A stretch of 64,000 bases of DNA from Catenaria anguillulae PL171 (taxonomy: Eukaryota > Blastocladiomycota > Blastocladiomycetes > Blastocladiales > Catenariaceae), in assembly GCA_002102555.1 (NCBI GenBank), contig MCFL01000005.1, positions 682,001 through 746,000 on the forward strand. The letters are read 5' to 3'. How positions within the stretch are numbered: position 1 is the stretch's first letter; every line of letters starts with the position of its first letter. The translations under genes and the position numbers were made by a program. This document shows, one piece after another, positions 11,195 through 22,486 of the stretch. The notes beneath the pieces were generated by a model. It worked only from the letters and a program-made list of their open reading frames with translations, searched no databases and was not told the DNA's origin.

Positions 11195-12501
11195 ATGAAT
11201 ACAACCTCCGTCGGCTCGTTTTTCGACATTTGCAGGACTGCGTCGGTCCTACCCGTCTGCTCGGCCTTTGTCTTACGTGGCGACAAACAATGCACTCTGC
11301 AAGGCGTGACGTTGGGAACAACAAAGATTACCGATGTCGGTTTGTGGCTCACCAATTCCTTCCACCTCTCGGGCCGCTCCTTGACTCACTGAGCCTGGTG
11401 CATGATTCTGTCATATATACACAGTGGATGTCGGCATGTGTGTCATTGCACTGATCCTGACCGTCTACATTGCCTTTCGCACACATTCGAAATATGCGGC
11501 CGTTGGCCGCTCCGAAATGGGAATCCTCAATCTCTTATTCTTTATGATCTTTGCCATCCAAATCGTCTCTGTTGGTGGATGGATGACATCAGAACCCGAG
11601 CTGCTGCGAGATTTACTCTTGGTGCGCAAAAGTCCCAACCCTTTCTAGGTCCTGTCAAGTCCTGACTCACGAACCAACCATTCCGAAATAGTGGACATCT
11701 ATTGGGCATACCGCGCTCATTGCCACCGCCGGTTGGGTGGTCCTTCTCAATGGCATTGTTGGCTTCCAGTTCGTCCCTGACGGATCCCCCAAGTCAGTCT
11801 ATGTGCGTCGCTTGCTTCTGCAATGCCACGCACGATTTGCCTATGGATTGGACCTAATCCATTGTTCCAGAGCATTGCTTTGTCTGCATTTGCCGTCTTT
11901 GCCGGAACGGGCTACATTGCAGCCGACACGGCCCTTGGCATTTCGGACACTTTGTCCCTGGCCCTGCACTCGCCTCTGTCCCACTCATGGTGCTCGTACT
12001 GGTCATTCCTGCGGTCGCGGCTGTGCTGTACACGGTGTTGCAAGTGGTTTTGGTTGTCACACAGCTGAGTGCACGTCGGCCATTGAGTACGCGAGTTTTG
12101 CTGGTTCATGCGTTCTTGTGCCAAACTTGGCTGATGCTCGCCATGTCTCTGTGCAGTCTATCTGGGTCTCGGATTCGTGAGCTTTGTGGTTGCGCAAATC
12201 TTTACATTTGTCTAAGCGATGCAATCTGCGGGGAACCTCGCGTTGGGTTGGTGCGTACAAAATCGCTCGACACCGATGCGGCACACAACACTGAGAATCT
12301 CTCGAGATTTTTGCAGACGGAAAGGCATTCAATACGCTCTTCACCTTGGTTGCATTTGCTCTCATGCACAAGTACTGGTCTGAAATCACTGAAGGTATGG
12401 ACAACTGCAAATGCGCTGGCGCCGGGATGTCGATTCGGCTAACCATTGCCTCTCTTTTCGGATTGGTAGACGAATGGGAAGACTTTGAAGATCAATTCTA
12501 G
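11195..12501 (+). CDS. CHS7: Chitin synthase export chaperone Chs7-like, seven exons
   Basis: ER membrane protein that helps chitin synthase leave the ER. Exons: 11195-11339, 11425-11621, 11692-11802, 11871-12086, 12157-12250, 12317-12394 and 12470-12501; all introns are GT-AG. The product is about 291 aa, close to Chs7 (about 316 in yeast). Family hallmarks appear in order: an N-terminal Cys-containing segment (FFDICRTASVLPVCS), TM segment MCVIALILTVYIAFRTHSKY with AAVGRSEM, TM2 ILNLLFFMIFAIQIVSV, LLNGIVGFQFVPDG, further hydrophobic segments (LMVLVLVIPAVAAVLYTVLQ, GFVSFVVAQIFTF), and a cytosolic tail ending EDEWEDFEDQF. Three single missing bases near 11972, 12207 and 12230 have to be assumed (the last at GGGG). 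With them the conserved C-terminal order (Cys, then GTSRWVDGK, then ALMHKYWSEI) is recovered. No ORF over 90 codons reveals this gene. Confidence 0.75.
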
Positions 12502-12846
12502 GTGCCACTTTACATATGACCGTCGCCGCCAAAGTCGTGCATACAAGTGCACTATCGATAGGCTATCCCTCTTGCATTGTTCTGATCCATTTGATTCTTT
12601 TCTGTAGTCCGGTTTGTTTCCTCAAGTTGTGAAAACACGTTTTCGGGCTGAAACATGTACACTGACATGACTGATGATGTATGTATGCCCGAGTGCCAAT
12701 TGCATGCTACATATGTGAGAGCAGCGGGTAAGCGAGCCATGACTGTGGCCCGGTAAACCTTCAGCGAGTTGCAAATATGAATATCGTGTCTTGTGCCGCT
12801 CGTGAGCAGAGTGGCATGTGACTCGGGACAACAGACAAGCATTTAC
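12502..12846. other. Intergenic between CHS7 and USB1-like gene
   Basis: About 345 bp, AT-richer than the flanking genes, with no coding signal. It holds the 3' UTR of CHS7 and the promoter of the next gene on the same strand. Confidence 0.4.
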
Positions 12847-13812
12847 ATGGCTAATAATGGTTGGACTCCTCTCACGACTCAACGCAATGGACTCCCCGAC
12901 ATGGCAATAATGAAGGAGATCGAATCAAGACCCTTGGCCGCATCAGCGGCTGTGCTCGTCGACTACTCGTCGGATTCTTCCGAATCTGACTCCGATCCTT
13001 GTTGCAATGGTGTCCACCGAACACAGTCCTTGACGAGGGCAAGTGACCCGCCACCAGTATCAAGCACCGACTCGTACAGAAGCCTTTGTACTCCTCAAGA
13101 CGGCCAGGACCGGGACCGAGACCGACCAGCAGCTGGGATTCCACTTCTGCCTCGCTCGAAAGCATCATCGGCAATTTCCACACCTCCAAACGGCCAGTGG
13201 CCAATCCACATTCATGTCCCACTTGGTCAGCTACCCAACCATCTCACCGACCTGATTGACAAGCTCCTCGAAGATGTGCGGCAATCCATTTCCGACCTTG
13301 TCTCGCTAGTTCCTTGGCAGTCAGGATCTTCCAACTCGTCCTCACAGTTACACATTTCCCTGTCGCGAGCGGGCACCTGGCTGCCCCGTGCGCAGCTCGC
13401 AACCTGCGTCGCCATGATTCAAGCCGATCTCGCACACCAGCGGCCGGTTCAAGTGCAATTCGGCCGAGTGTCGCACTTGATCAACGACACGGGTTCACGG
13501 CGATTTGTGGTTCTGGAGTGCACGGCGGGCCAAGTGGGATTGGCGAGGTGGGTGCGGGTCGTAGACCAGGTGCTTGAAAAGCAGTTGGGCCGTAAGCCAT
13601 TTTACGACAAGCCGAGGTTTCATGTGAGTATCGGGTATGTTGAAGTGATTGCGGAGGATGGCAGTGATCCAGACGGTGCTACGAGATGGGATGAGTTGAT
13701 GGACAGGTTGACGCTCAAGTATGGGCAGCAGTTGACCGAGTTTGTGTTAAAATTGGGCCGGATTGAGGTGCGGACGGGTGAGCGGGTGTACAATGTTGAT
13801 GTGGCAGACTGA
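12847..13812 (+). CDS. USB1: U6 snRNA 3' exonuclease, USB1/Mpn1-like
   Basis: 2H-phosphoesterase-type nuclease that trims the U6 snRNA oligo(U) tail. The protein is about 321 aa from 12847, or 303 aa from the in-frame ATG at 12901. The later start puts an acidic/serine motif (LVDYSSDSSESDSD) near the N-terminus, as in USB1 homologues. Both catalytic HxS motifs are present: SQLHISLS (near 13350) and RFHVSIGYVEV (near 13620), about 85 residues apart. Between them lies FGRVSHLINDTGSRRFVVLE, a typical USB1 strand pair. The start HIHVPLGQLPNHLTDLI also fits the fold. The reading frame is uninterrupted. U6 processing is general housekeeping, and PLRG1 is another splicing gene in this window. Confidence 0.8.
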   Translation: MANNGWTPLTTQRNGLPDMAIMKEIESRPLAASAAVLVDYSSDSSESDSDPCCNGVHRTQSLTRASDPPPVSSTDSYRSLCTPQDGQDRDRDRPAAGIPLLPRSKASSAISTPPNGQWPIHIHVPLGQLPNHLTDLIDKLLEDVRQSISDLVSLVPWQSGSSNSSSQLHISLSRAGTWLPRAQLATCVAMIQADLAHQRPVQVQFGRVSHLINDTGSRRFVVLECTAGQVGLARWVRVVDQVLEKQLGRKPFYDKPRFHVSIGYVEVIAEDGSDPDGATRWDELMDRLTLKYGQQLTEFVLKLGRIEVRTGERVYNVDVAD

Positions 13813-13902
13813 ATGACGGTGAGCAGCTTGTCAGATATTGTTTTGAATTGAACTTTACCTCCAACGCATGAATGAGAATGATTCCATTAATCAATCAGTT
13901 GT

Positions 13903-14921
13903 TCATTTACGCCACTTTGACGGATCCCAACAAAACTTGTGATTCTTGCCTCTCGCAACCCGATCCAGCGCCTCCACCTCATCACTTGTCAAGTCCACAC
14001 GCACACTCTTCAAGTTGATGCGCATCCGTTCCTCCGACCTCGCTTTTGGTAATACAACCCACCCATGCATCCTCGCCCACGCGAGCAACACTTGTGCCCT
14101 CGCCACACCCAACCTCCTGGCGGGTCGATCCGCTTCTTCAAACTCGAGTTGCGATCCACCAACTTGCCCTCGCCCAAGCTGCTGTATGCCTCGACCACAA
14201 CATTGTTGGCCTTGCACCAATCGATTTCGGCCTGCGGAATAAACCACGGGTGAATTTCGACTTGCAGAACTGCAGGCTTGATGGTGCAGTTGGCCGCGAG
14301 CTGCGTCAGGTGTGCGAGCGTGTAATTAGAGACGCCGATATGGGCAAGGGTGCCTTCGCGGACGTGGCGCTCAAGCGCGCGCCAGGTGCCGAGGCGGATC
14401 GATTGGTGGATGTCTGAGGAGGGTGGGTGGCCTGCGATTGCAGGCCAATGAATCAGCATGAGGTCGAGCTATTTGTCGATACATAGATCCGAGAGTGAGT
14501 GCTCAATCGCTCCGTTTGCTTTTTAATAAGGGAAAGGCCAAACACTTTTTCCAAACCGAGCTTGGCAGAGATTCCTTGACGGCTTCGTACGCCCGCTCCT
14601 CACCGTGGTCCTTTGGTGCTATGGAACATGTGACGAGTCAGCAAATGTGTGCCAGTCGAGCCAAATGCAGAGCCCAAGCGACAGTTGAATACAAACCAAT
14701 CTTGGAAGTCACAAACAGCTGGTCACGGGTGACAACGCCTTCTTGAATCAAGTCTTGGATAGCTCGGCCAACTTGTTCTTCGTTTCGTTACACGCTCGCC
14801 GTGTCAATATGCCGGTATCCAACGCGAATGGCTGTTGTGACCACATCATAGCATTCTTGGCCACGCACTCGGTAAGTTCCGACTAGCAATTGGTGAGGAA
14901 ATTGGTGTGAGGCGTCGCCAT
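13903..14921 (-). CDS. Aldo-keto reductase, possibly inactive (frameshifts and one nonsense codon)
   Basis: NADPH-dependent aldo-keto reductase of about 288 codons. Exons (minus): 14921-14697, 14618-14546, 14468-13903, with GT-AG introns. Motifs in order: LLVGTYRVRGQECYDVV, VGYRHIDTASV followed by RNEEQVGRAIQDLI, LFVTSKI (catalytic Lys), KLGLE, LDLMLIHWPAIAG (catalytic His), GVSNYTLAHL, LQVEIHPWF, AYSSLGEGKLV, ARAQVLLAWA and VLPKA, ending NHKFCWDPSKWRK. The codon between ASV and RNE should be the catalytic Tyr but reads TAA (14790-14788). Single missing bases near 14905, 14555 and 14155 must also be assumed. The missing bases look like the window-wide homopolymer pattern. The TAA is a substitution-type change and is the best sign of a real inactivation, although a base-call error is possible. 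The apparent stop just before LDLMLIHWP lies inside the second intron and is harmless. Confidence 0.65.
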
Positions 14922-15387
14922 TGGAATACATAGGAGCATTACAAAGGGGCGAAAGACGGACGGCCAATCATGGGGATCCGGCAAGAGTTGACGGTGGAGT
15001 TGGGGATCATGCTGAGATGTCGGAATGGTGCCGGCGGAGGTCGATCAAGGCGATGCAGCAGCGTATTGCAAAGGGTTTGTCAGTTTATTCATTGAGGTAT
15101 AGCCATTGTCATCTTCGGATACCTGTTGCTGGCACAACGTCATGGAGTGCGCATGGCCGTGACTCAGAACAGTGCGAGACGATCGAAACAAACTAGGTCA
15201 ACCAGACAAACCCAACCGCTGGCCAATCCTAAACTGAAGAAATGCGTCATTTATGATACTCCAATAGTCTTTCCGACGACCGCCGCCAAGTTAGTGCATC
15301 ACATACAAAGACTCACACATGATCGAAACTCTGCGCGCTTTCATGTACGTCGAACCGTTCCCCACACGGATCCATTCATCATCTCCC
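14922..15387. other. Intergenic, no gene seen
   Basis: About 465 bp between the aldo-keto reductase start and the end of the Hsp9/12-like gene, both on the minus strand. Short frames here show no family resemblance. Confidence 0.35.
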
Positions 15388-16004
15388 TTACTGTTTGCGG
15401 CCTGCACCTTGATCGTGGCCAAACCCAAGCAAATGCGCCGCCCGCTCCAGCAACCCATGATCCTGCTGCCCCTGCGCCGCCGTCACCGAGCTCGGCAACA
15501 CGTCATCCGGGGTAATGCTCGTGTTTGTATCCCGACCCGTGCTCTTGCCCATGACCGCGTCCCACAGCTTTGCGTCGCCCTTGGCCATGGGCGCCTCTTG
15601 CGCAATGCGATCAACGACAGCCTCGGCCGCCGACGCCGTGGCCATGGCCTGATCCGAATCGTCCTCGGGCGGAATCCGCTCGCCCGAAAGCGGCGTGTCG
15701 GTCGTAAACTGGTGCGGCAAGTGCAGGTTGGACGTGAGGCTGCGCAGCGAGTCCGGCGGCTTTTTGGATGTAGGATTTCTCGGATTCGGGCTCGAGCTTG
15801 GCTTGCACTTGTTCAACTGTGCCCCGAGTCTGTTTGATGGTGTGTGCGTCAGCAATCTGGCGTGGGACGGGAGCATTCGATGGTAAGCATGATGGGTGCG
15901 CGACCGACCTCTTCCTTGACAATAGATCCGTCAGTTTTGAACAGGTTGGGTGTCACGGCTGCGGAAATGCGCTCGCCAAGCGATTGACGGGTCGTGTCGG
16001 CCAT
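15388..16004 (-). CDS. Hsp9/Hsp12-family stress protein with extended C-terminus
   Basis: Two exons, 16004-15909 and 15829-15388, separated by an 79-nt GT-AG intron in phase 0. The N-terminus MADTTRQSLGERISAAVTP and the second segment with TRGTVEQVQAKLEPESEKSY match the fungal Hsp9/12 layout (start motif DTxRQS, then a PxSxKS-type repeat). These are small hydrophilic proteins that bind the plasma membrane in heat, salt and stationary-phase stress. At about 178 codons this one is longer than the usual 70-110. The extra C-terminal part (EDDSDQAMATASAAEAVVDR to the stop) has no obvious homologue. The frame changes in AAAAA near 15770; one A fewer or two more would join the parts. If the shift is real, translation would continue in another frame. 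Confidence 0.55.
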
Positions 16005-16319
16005 GGTTGTTTCTTGATTGCATGTGTGTCAATGGTCGATGCCTGATGGGAACCACATTGCGCTTGAATAAGTGCGGTATAAGACGAGGCAGGAGAGGGC
16101 GGGCGGGTGGGCAGACTGGGTCTTTTGGGCATTTCTGGCCAATGTCAGGCGACTGAGACACAAAGTGAGACACTTTGTCGAAGTGCGTGTTGAAAAGCGA
16201 GCGCAGAATAATCACTATTGTATTATCATGAGATGTGGTAAATTGAAAACTTGAACGAGATCAAAAGTGCGCCTCGAATCACATTTGATTCAACCAACAA
16301 CCAAATCAAACTCGTTGAC

Positions 16320-19300
16320 TCACAATGGTCGAATGAGCGTGATGTTGTTTGAGCCCACCTCGCGCCGGAATTGCCTGTCAAAGGTGCAGCACAGTCAGTC
16401 GCAGGAAGTCGAGACAAAGCAACAGGATCAGATGATCCGTACCCGATATTGTTGACGAGCCGCTCGCGCATCTTGCTATTGAGCGTAAACTCGACATCCT
16501 TGAGCAAGTCCCTGACCAGCGTCGCTACAACCTCTTGCCGCTCGGGCAGCTGAGCCGCAACCAGTTGTTGGCAGTACGACTCGAAGTACTGCAGGCACAC
16601 AGTGGGTCAACGTGTGAGAAACACCCGAAAAAAAGTGAGACCTGGCATGCGAACGCACCTCTTGGTTCAACATGATGAGCGGCAACACCGCCTGCCCCAA
16701 ACTCCACTGAAACTGGCTATCCTCAAACAAGACAACGCCAAGCAACAGTCCCAACCAATAACCAACGAGCTCTGGCATTTGCGCAAATGCCTGGACAACA
16801 GGATGCACGGGCGGCGGCGACCCCGGCGATCCAGGGACTGCGCCCAGCACGCTGGGCATGGCACGTGAACGCGCCCGCAACGTCTGCTCATTGTACAAGA
16901 AGGATGCAAAGTTGTCGATACAATTTGCTGCCGTTGCGCGCGAAATGACGCCCTTGAGCGACTCGGCCAGGGCTTGCCCAACATAGGCAAAGAAGGAGTG
17001 TCCAGGCATGTGACGAGCTGCAAGTGCTGGTGAGTCGAAAGCACTTCGATCATTTCGTAAAAGGCGATGGAGAGTTTCGGGAAAGTGAGTAGTTGCTCGA
17101 GCGGGACGCGTTGGGTCAGGGCAGACACAGCACGCAAGTCAGAATCGAGCGTGTCGTCGCCGTAGAGGGCAAAGACACCAAAGTTGGCATAATTTCCTAT
17201 AGTGTTTTGTGGCCGTACATTCATGTCGTGAGCACTGGTTCGGCAAGTGAGACACGTTGCTGTAGAGACGTACCGGAGAAGCTTGCCCTGACCATCTTCA
17301 TGCACGCCGTGACCCCCTTGTACACCCTGCGATACGCCTCCTCACCGCCCCTGGCCGTTACCTCCGCGGGTACTTGTACGGTGCTTTGCGCGTATACTTG
17401 GACAACCTGACTCACCTCCCTAAACAACAAGATACCATTGACCGAGTTGTTCTCGAACACGAGCCTGCTCGTCCGATTAAACGCGAGCTCATGCATAAAC
17501 TTGAGCACGGCCACTGCCACGTCCGGATCATCCACGGTCGCCTCGAGCACCCCGCGCACGAGTGCCATCTTGCCCGGATACATCCACGACCAAAACTGCG
17601 CAAAAGCCGTCTTGTTACCAATCGACATGAGCAACCCACGGAGATCCTTGAACAGGCCCACAAGCACTTGGCGCGCCGCAGGCGTGCGCAGGTCGGCCGC
17701 CGACGACACACTGGCCAGCATGCCAAACTTGTCGTCAAAGGGGCGCACAAACTTAAGAAACTCTGCGTCGGTCGTGTCCTCAATAAACAAGATGCGCGAC
17801 AGCACCGTGTAGTAGTCGACGCGCAGTTTCGGGTAATGGTCCAAGAACCCAAACGCATGGTCGGCCATGAGCGCCTTGACCACGTCCGTCTTGACCAAGT
17901 ACTTGACGCTCGTGTACCCGAGCGACAAGTCCACAAACAAACGAATGGCACGGTGCAAGCAATCGACCGACCGTGGCGGCTGGCCCCGCAACACGCCCAC
18001 CAGGTACTGCACCACGAGGCCCATGGCATGTTCTTGGTCGTCAATCTGGAACTGCGCTGCCAATGGATCGTAGCACCTGCTGGACCGCCCGCCCGTCTCG
18101 CCAATGTACGACTTGCGGAACTGTGTCCAGAAATACAGCAGAGCGTTATCCATGATGGCGCCAAAGGTGCCACCAACAACATGGCCCGCAGACACTTGGT
18201 GCATGTGCATGGAGCGCACGGCTAGGCACGCGAGCTCGCCGTCAATGCGGTCGTGCGACTCGGGAGACTGGTATGGGATCCTCGCGCCGGCACACGCCGC
18301 CATGACATAGGTCAAGTACACGAGGCGGTGGATCAAGGGTTGCACTTGCGACGTGGACGACGCGGATGACGACGAGTTGGACCGCGTGCGCGGCGACGTG
18401 GCCGACCGAGGCGATGTGGCCGTGACGCGTGTGTAGCTTGTGAGCACGTCGGCAAATTGCGCGCGTACAAAGTCGGTGAGTTCTGGGTACGTGCGTCGCG
18501 CAAACGTTGCGAGCGTTTCCAGGTTGGTGATGAGCGTGTCGTCGTCGTCAAAGGGGTCTTCGTACAGAGTCGAATCCGGGTTGCCGAATGCCGTCAGGTG
18601 CGACATGATGTAGTTTTGCGCAACGAGCAGGAGCACCGGTCGAGGTGGGCATTGTTGGGGACGGTGGAGGTGGCGCACTTTGCCCAGAATTGAAGAAGAT
18701 AAAATCCGAGTTGGGCGACCACTGCAATGACAAAGGTCGAGTGAGTCACGATCTTTTGAAAACGATACGAAACGATGAAGCGTACGTCGCAGCTGGTCAG
18801 TCCGGCAACCGAAAACCGTGCAATGGCATCCATCCACTCATCAAACTCGGGTGTCGTGCTGGTCGCATTGTTTCCCGCAGACACGTCATCGCTCATGGAC
18901 GCCTCTCCCAGCAACGAACTTGCCGACCCGCGCTTGGACCCTGATCCTGCATTTGACATGGATGAATCCGCATTGGGCGACGACGAAGAGGAGGATGACG
19001 AAGTTGCTGGCATGCCGACTTTTGCCATTTCGCTCAAGTTGTACATGCTCTTGAACCTAGCCAGTGTCTTGCACACCTCGTGATAGTTTTCCTGGTGGCC
19101 CATGCCGATGGATCCGCGTGCAACCAAGGCCAAGTGGCGCATGATGGCGCCGATCCACACGAGCCGCTCCGAGTCGCCAAACAAGCTGCGGCGCACGGAA
19201 ACAACGAGCGAAATGCACTCCATGGTCTGTGATGACGTGTTGATGTAATCTTGCTCGGATACGGTATTGGGCTGATTTGCAGAGGGAGGAGGAGGAGGAG

Positions 19301-20208
19301 ATGCCGTGGCAAACGCAGAGTAGGTCTGAAAGAGGAGTGGGATCAGAGTGTCATCCAGCATGGGCCGCCACGACGTGGGGACTTGCAAGGAAGCGGTTTC
19401 GTCCGACGACTCGTCGGGCGTGGTACCAATGAAATCAAAGCTGAGCGATGCACGCAACAGCTTGATGCCGTTTTGGACATAGTCGATGCGCTGGCGCGGC
19501 GACGAGAACGAGATGGCGTTGCCCAAGACACGCTGCAGGTATCCAATGCCCGATTGGAACACTTTGGCAAGCTGGTTGTCGCGAAAGGCAATGACGGCCT
19601 TGCGGAGTTTGACGATGCGCGTGGTGTTGAGTGTTGGGCTGTTCATTTCCGAGACGATAGCATAAAGGACGAGGGCGGCTGCATTGTGCTTATCGATCGA
19701 GTTGTCGTTGATGAGCGGGCGCAGGTCGTCGACAATGTCGGTGAAAGCTTCGGATTCGAACCACGCTAGGCGAATCATGAGCGAGAGGAGCTGGCCAAAT
19801 GCCGAGAGGACAAAGGGCTTTGCGGCGGCATGGGAGTGGACAAAGTTGATGACGTAGGCCTTGAGCTGGACCTTTTCGGGCGTGGCGAGGAGCGAAAAGT
19901 GGTTGGCGACGAGGAGCTTGAGCTGGTCGACGGCAAAGACGAGCGTGTGGTTGTTTGCTGTCGAGTCGAGGACGACGCAGAGCTGGGAGATGGCCTCGAG
20001 CGGGGTAGAAGCCGTGAATGAGAGCAGGGCGAGGGAGGCAGGGTCGACGCCCGTCGCGGCAAGCGCGGGGAGACTCGGTGTCCCTGGGCGAGAAGGTCGG
20101 GAAGGCGCGGCGCAAGACATGCTCGGCCGTGTTTCGTGAGTCGAGCGAGGGCGATGCCAGGTACTGATCGCACAGCTGGTCAATGGAAGCGAGTGTTGCT
20201 GGGTCCAT
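16320..20208 (-). CDS. XPO7: Exportin-7 (RanBP16 family), five exons
   Basis: Importin-beta-superfamily nuclear export receptor of about 1,200 codons (human about 1,087). Exons (minus): 20208-18786, 18721-17274, 17196-16659, 16588-16443, 16374-16320; all introns are GT-AG with consistent phase. Landmarks shared with exportin-7: SFDFIGTTPDESSDE and VPTSWRPMLDD, DLSLGYTSVKYLVK, LVGLFKDLRGLLMSIGNKT, MYPGKMALVRGVLEA, VNGILLFREVSQVVQVYAQ, SGNYANFGVFALYGDDTLD, and the C-terminal FRREVGSNN. A Ser-rich insert (GMPATSSSSSSSSPNADSS) lengthens the middle. Frame changes near 18690, 18630 and 17010 fit a missing base; that near 20090 fits one extra C. The start MDPATLASIDQLCDQYLASP is well placed. It shares a 280-bp promoter region with the divergent DFGDF-motif gene. 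Confidence 0.85.
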
Positions 20209-20491
20209 TCTCTTTCTCTTTCCTGTTGATTCAATTCATAACTTATAAATATTGTATAGATTTACAACGCGTCTCTCGGCATTCACGTAATATTCTTTAA
20301 CTGTATTTCTGAATGACAGCGCACGAGTCAGATCGACGGACCTCATTATGATATACTCACGATAGTACTACATTGTATGAATAAGAACATGCAACAACAT
20401 TCAAGCAAAGTCATAAGTCATGCACACAGACACCCAAGACTGGTGACAAGCTGATGCAATCCACCTTCTGACGACGTTTGACCCTGCAACC

Positions 20492-22107
20492 ATGGATCTG
20501 GACGGCGCAGACAACCCCTGGGCCGATGCCCCGCCCTCCAACTCGGCCTCACGCGAACACCTGCCATCCGGACCGTTGCCAGTCGACACATTTGCAGCAG
20601 CCTTCCCCACGCCTTCGCCAACCGCGTCCGCCTCCAATTCTTTCACTCCCCGACCTCCTCGTCGTCCTATTCTGCCGCAGCAACCGCCGATCCAACAGCC
20701 ATCCCTTTGCCCGCGTCTGCCACATCGCCCACCAACCCAACTCTTGCGCAGGACGATCTGCCCAATGCATTCGCTTCCCTGGCCTTGGGCAAAGACAATG
20801 GCGCAAATCAGTCCTTTCAGCGGCCGATGACACCTTTGCCTCTGCCTTTGACATGAGTGCACCTGTCCCAATGTCCACGTCCACGTCCGCTGCGGATCCG
20901 TTTGGCTTTGGAACATTTGATGCTGCTCCTTCCTCTGCACCGCACCGGCACCAGCATCACAGACATCCGCATTCGCATCCTCCTCTCAATCCAATGATGC
21001 AGATGCCCTCTTTGGCGACTTTGGCGCTCCCACTCAGACTCCCGCAGCAAAAGCCGACGATTTCGCCTTTTCGCCTAACGCGTCCAACGACGCTGGCGCC
21101 GAAAGCGACGGGTTTGGCGACTTTGCCGATTTTACCACGGGTGACGCCAATGCCGCAACAGCCAATGCCGATGACGACGATTTCGGGGATTTGGCGACTT
21201 TGAATCCACCACCGCTGCCGCCACGACCGATCTCGCGCCACCGCAGGTAGCACCCGTGCCAGCCACTGCGACTCCTCCTCAACCGCACCAGCTGCACCGC
21301 TTGCACCCATCCTGCAATCGCTTGTCTCGGGGGCGTCCTTGCCCGTGACTGGCGTGTTTGACCTGCAATCCTACCTGGCCGCGTCAGCTGACCCAACCGC
21401 ACCCGCCTCCACAGCGCCATCGCCCGTCCCACAACTTCACATTCCGCTCGTGCACACGGCACCCGACGGCACGTGCTCGCCGCGCGTGTCCATCAACCCG
21501 GTATTTGCCGCCACGGCGGGTGACGGCTACGATGCCATCTTGCGGCTTGCCGAGGCACCCTTGTTTGACGAGCACATTTCCACGCGCATTCGGTGGCGAA
21601 AGTGTTTGATCAAGAAGATGTTTCAAGCCGCGCTCGAGATGCCCGTCGACTGGGATGACAAGGGCGACAGTAAGCCAAAGCCCAAGGGACAAGGTGCAGT
21701 TGCACCGACCATTTCCACATCCACGACGACGGCCACGGGCCCAGCTGCACCAGCTTCTATCAACGCATCCGTCCCAACCGCGGGCCCGGCCCGTCCCGTC
21801 TCCTCCCTCGCACACGCTGTCGCCCATCACGCCCTTGCCCGATCTCGCCACACTGACGGCGCTCGCCAACCTGACCGAAGACGACCTCCGGGCACGCACC
21901 GACGACGATCTGGCGCACATCCAGGGCGTACTTGCAAGTGCCGTGCCCGGATTGCACGCGCAAATCAACTATTACTTGGACGCCCGCGAGCAGTTGGCCC
22001 TGGATGCAGAGATGCACAACAAGATGATTTCGGTGCTGGTGCAGCAGGCACAAAAGAGTCATGGGCGATTTGCAAAGAAGAGTTCGTTTTCTTTTCACAA
22101 CGAGTGA
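20492..22107 (+). CDS. DFGDF-motif protein, possible clathrin/AP-1 accessory factor (frameshifted)
   Basis: About 540 codons across several frames, joined by about seven single-base changes, nearly all fitting missing bases. It starts MDLDGADNPWADAPPSNSAS. The N-terminal 250 residues are disordered and rich in short acidic-aromatic motifs: DDTFASAFD, DPFGFGTFD, ALFGDFG, SDGFGDFADF, DDDDFGDFGDF. Such FGDF/DFxDF motifs are typical of endosomal coat accessory proteins that bind AP-1 gamma-ear or GGA domains (aftiphilin, yeast Laa2). The C-terminal half is folded-looking: GVFDLQSYLAAS, a segment with FDEHISTRIRWRKCLIKKMF, and a final helical region (DDDLAHIQGVLASAVPGLHA, EMHNKMISVLVQQAQKSHGR). 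The motif-based role is an inference; the folded part I do not recognise with confidence. Without a protein alignment the exact joins are uncertain. Confidence 0.5.
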
Positions 22108-22486
22108 TCATGGTGATTGAGAGCTGACTTGACTTGCACGATGTTTTGCACTTAGGTTCACCACCAAAGCGCAAGTGAGAGAGCGAGGTGCCGTGCCAAA
22201 GAGTCATGTGGTGATTGGTCAAGGACTGAATAGCATTGACTTGTGTTTGCGATTCTGTTTTCTGTTTGCGGATCCTATTCTATTCGAGCGCGCATACATT
22301 CTAGCAAGGAGTAACTGACAAAGAATTCTGTATTTTCCTCTTTAATAACATAAGTGACAACAAACCAACTCGGGTGGGTGTATTAAGAAAAGCGACAAAA
22401 GACATGAGGGCAAACAAGGGGTGCTGCAACGACCAAGAACCAAGAAAAAGTAAAAAGCTCGACACCAACCAACGACATCCGATAAC
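22108..22486. other. Convergent 3' intergenic region
   Basis: About 380 bp between the ends of the DFGDF-motif gene (+) and NDUFA9 (-). It is AT-richer than the genes, with no reading frame of interest; it presumably holds both 3' UTRs. Confidence 0.4.

Noticed and set aside
14466-14475. In-frame TAG just before LDLMLIHWP in the aldo-keto reductase
   Set aside because: It lies at the end of a normal GT-AG intron (14545-14469) and is spliced out.
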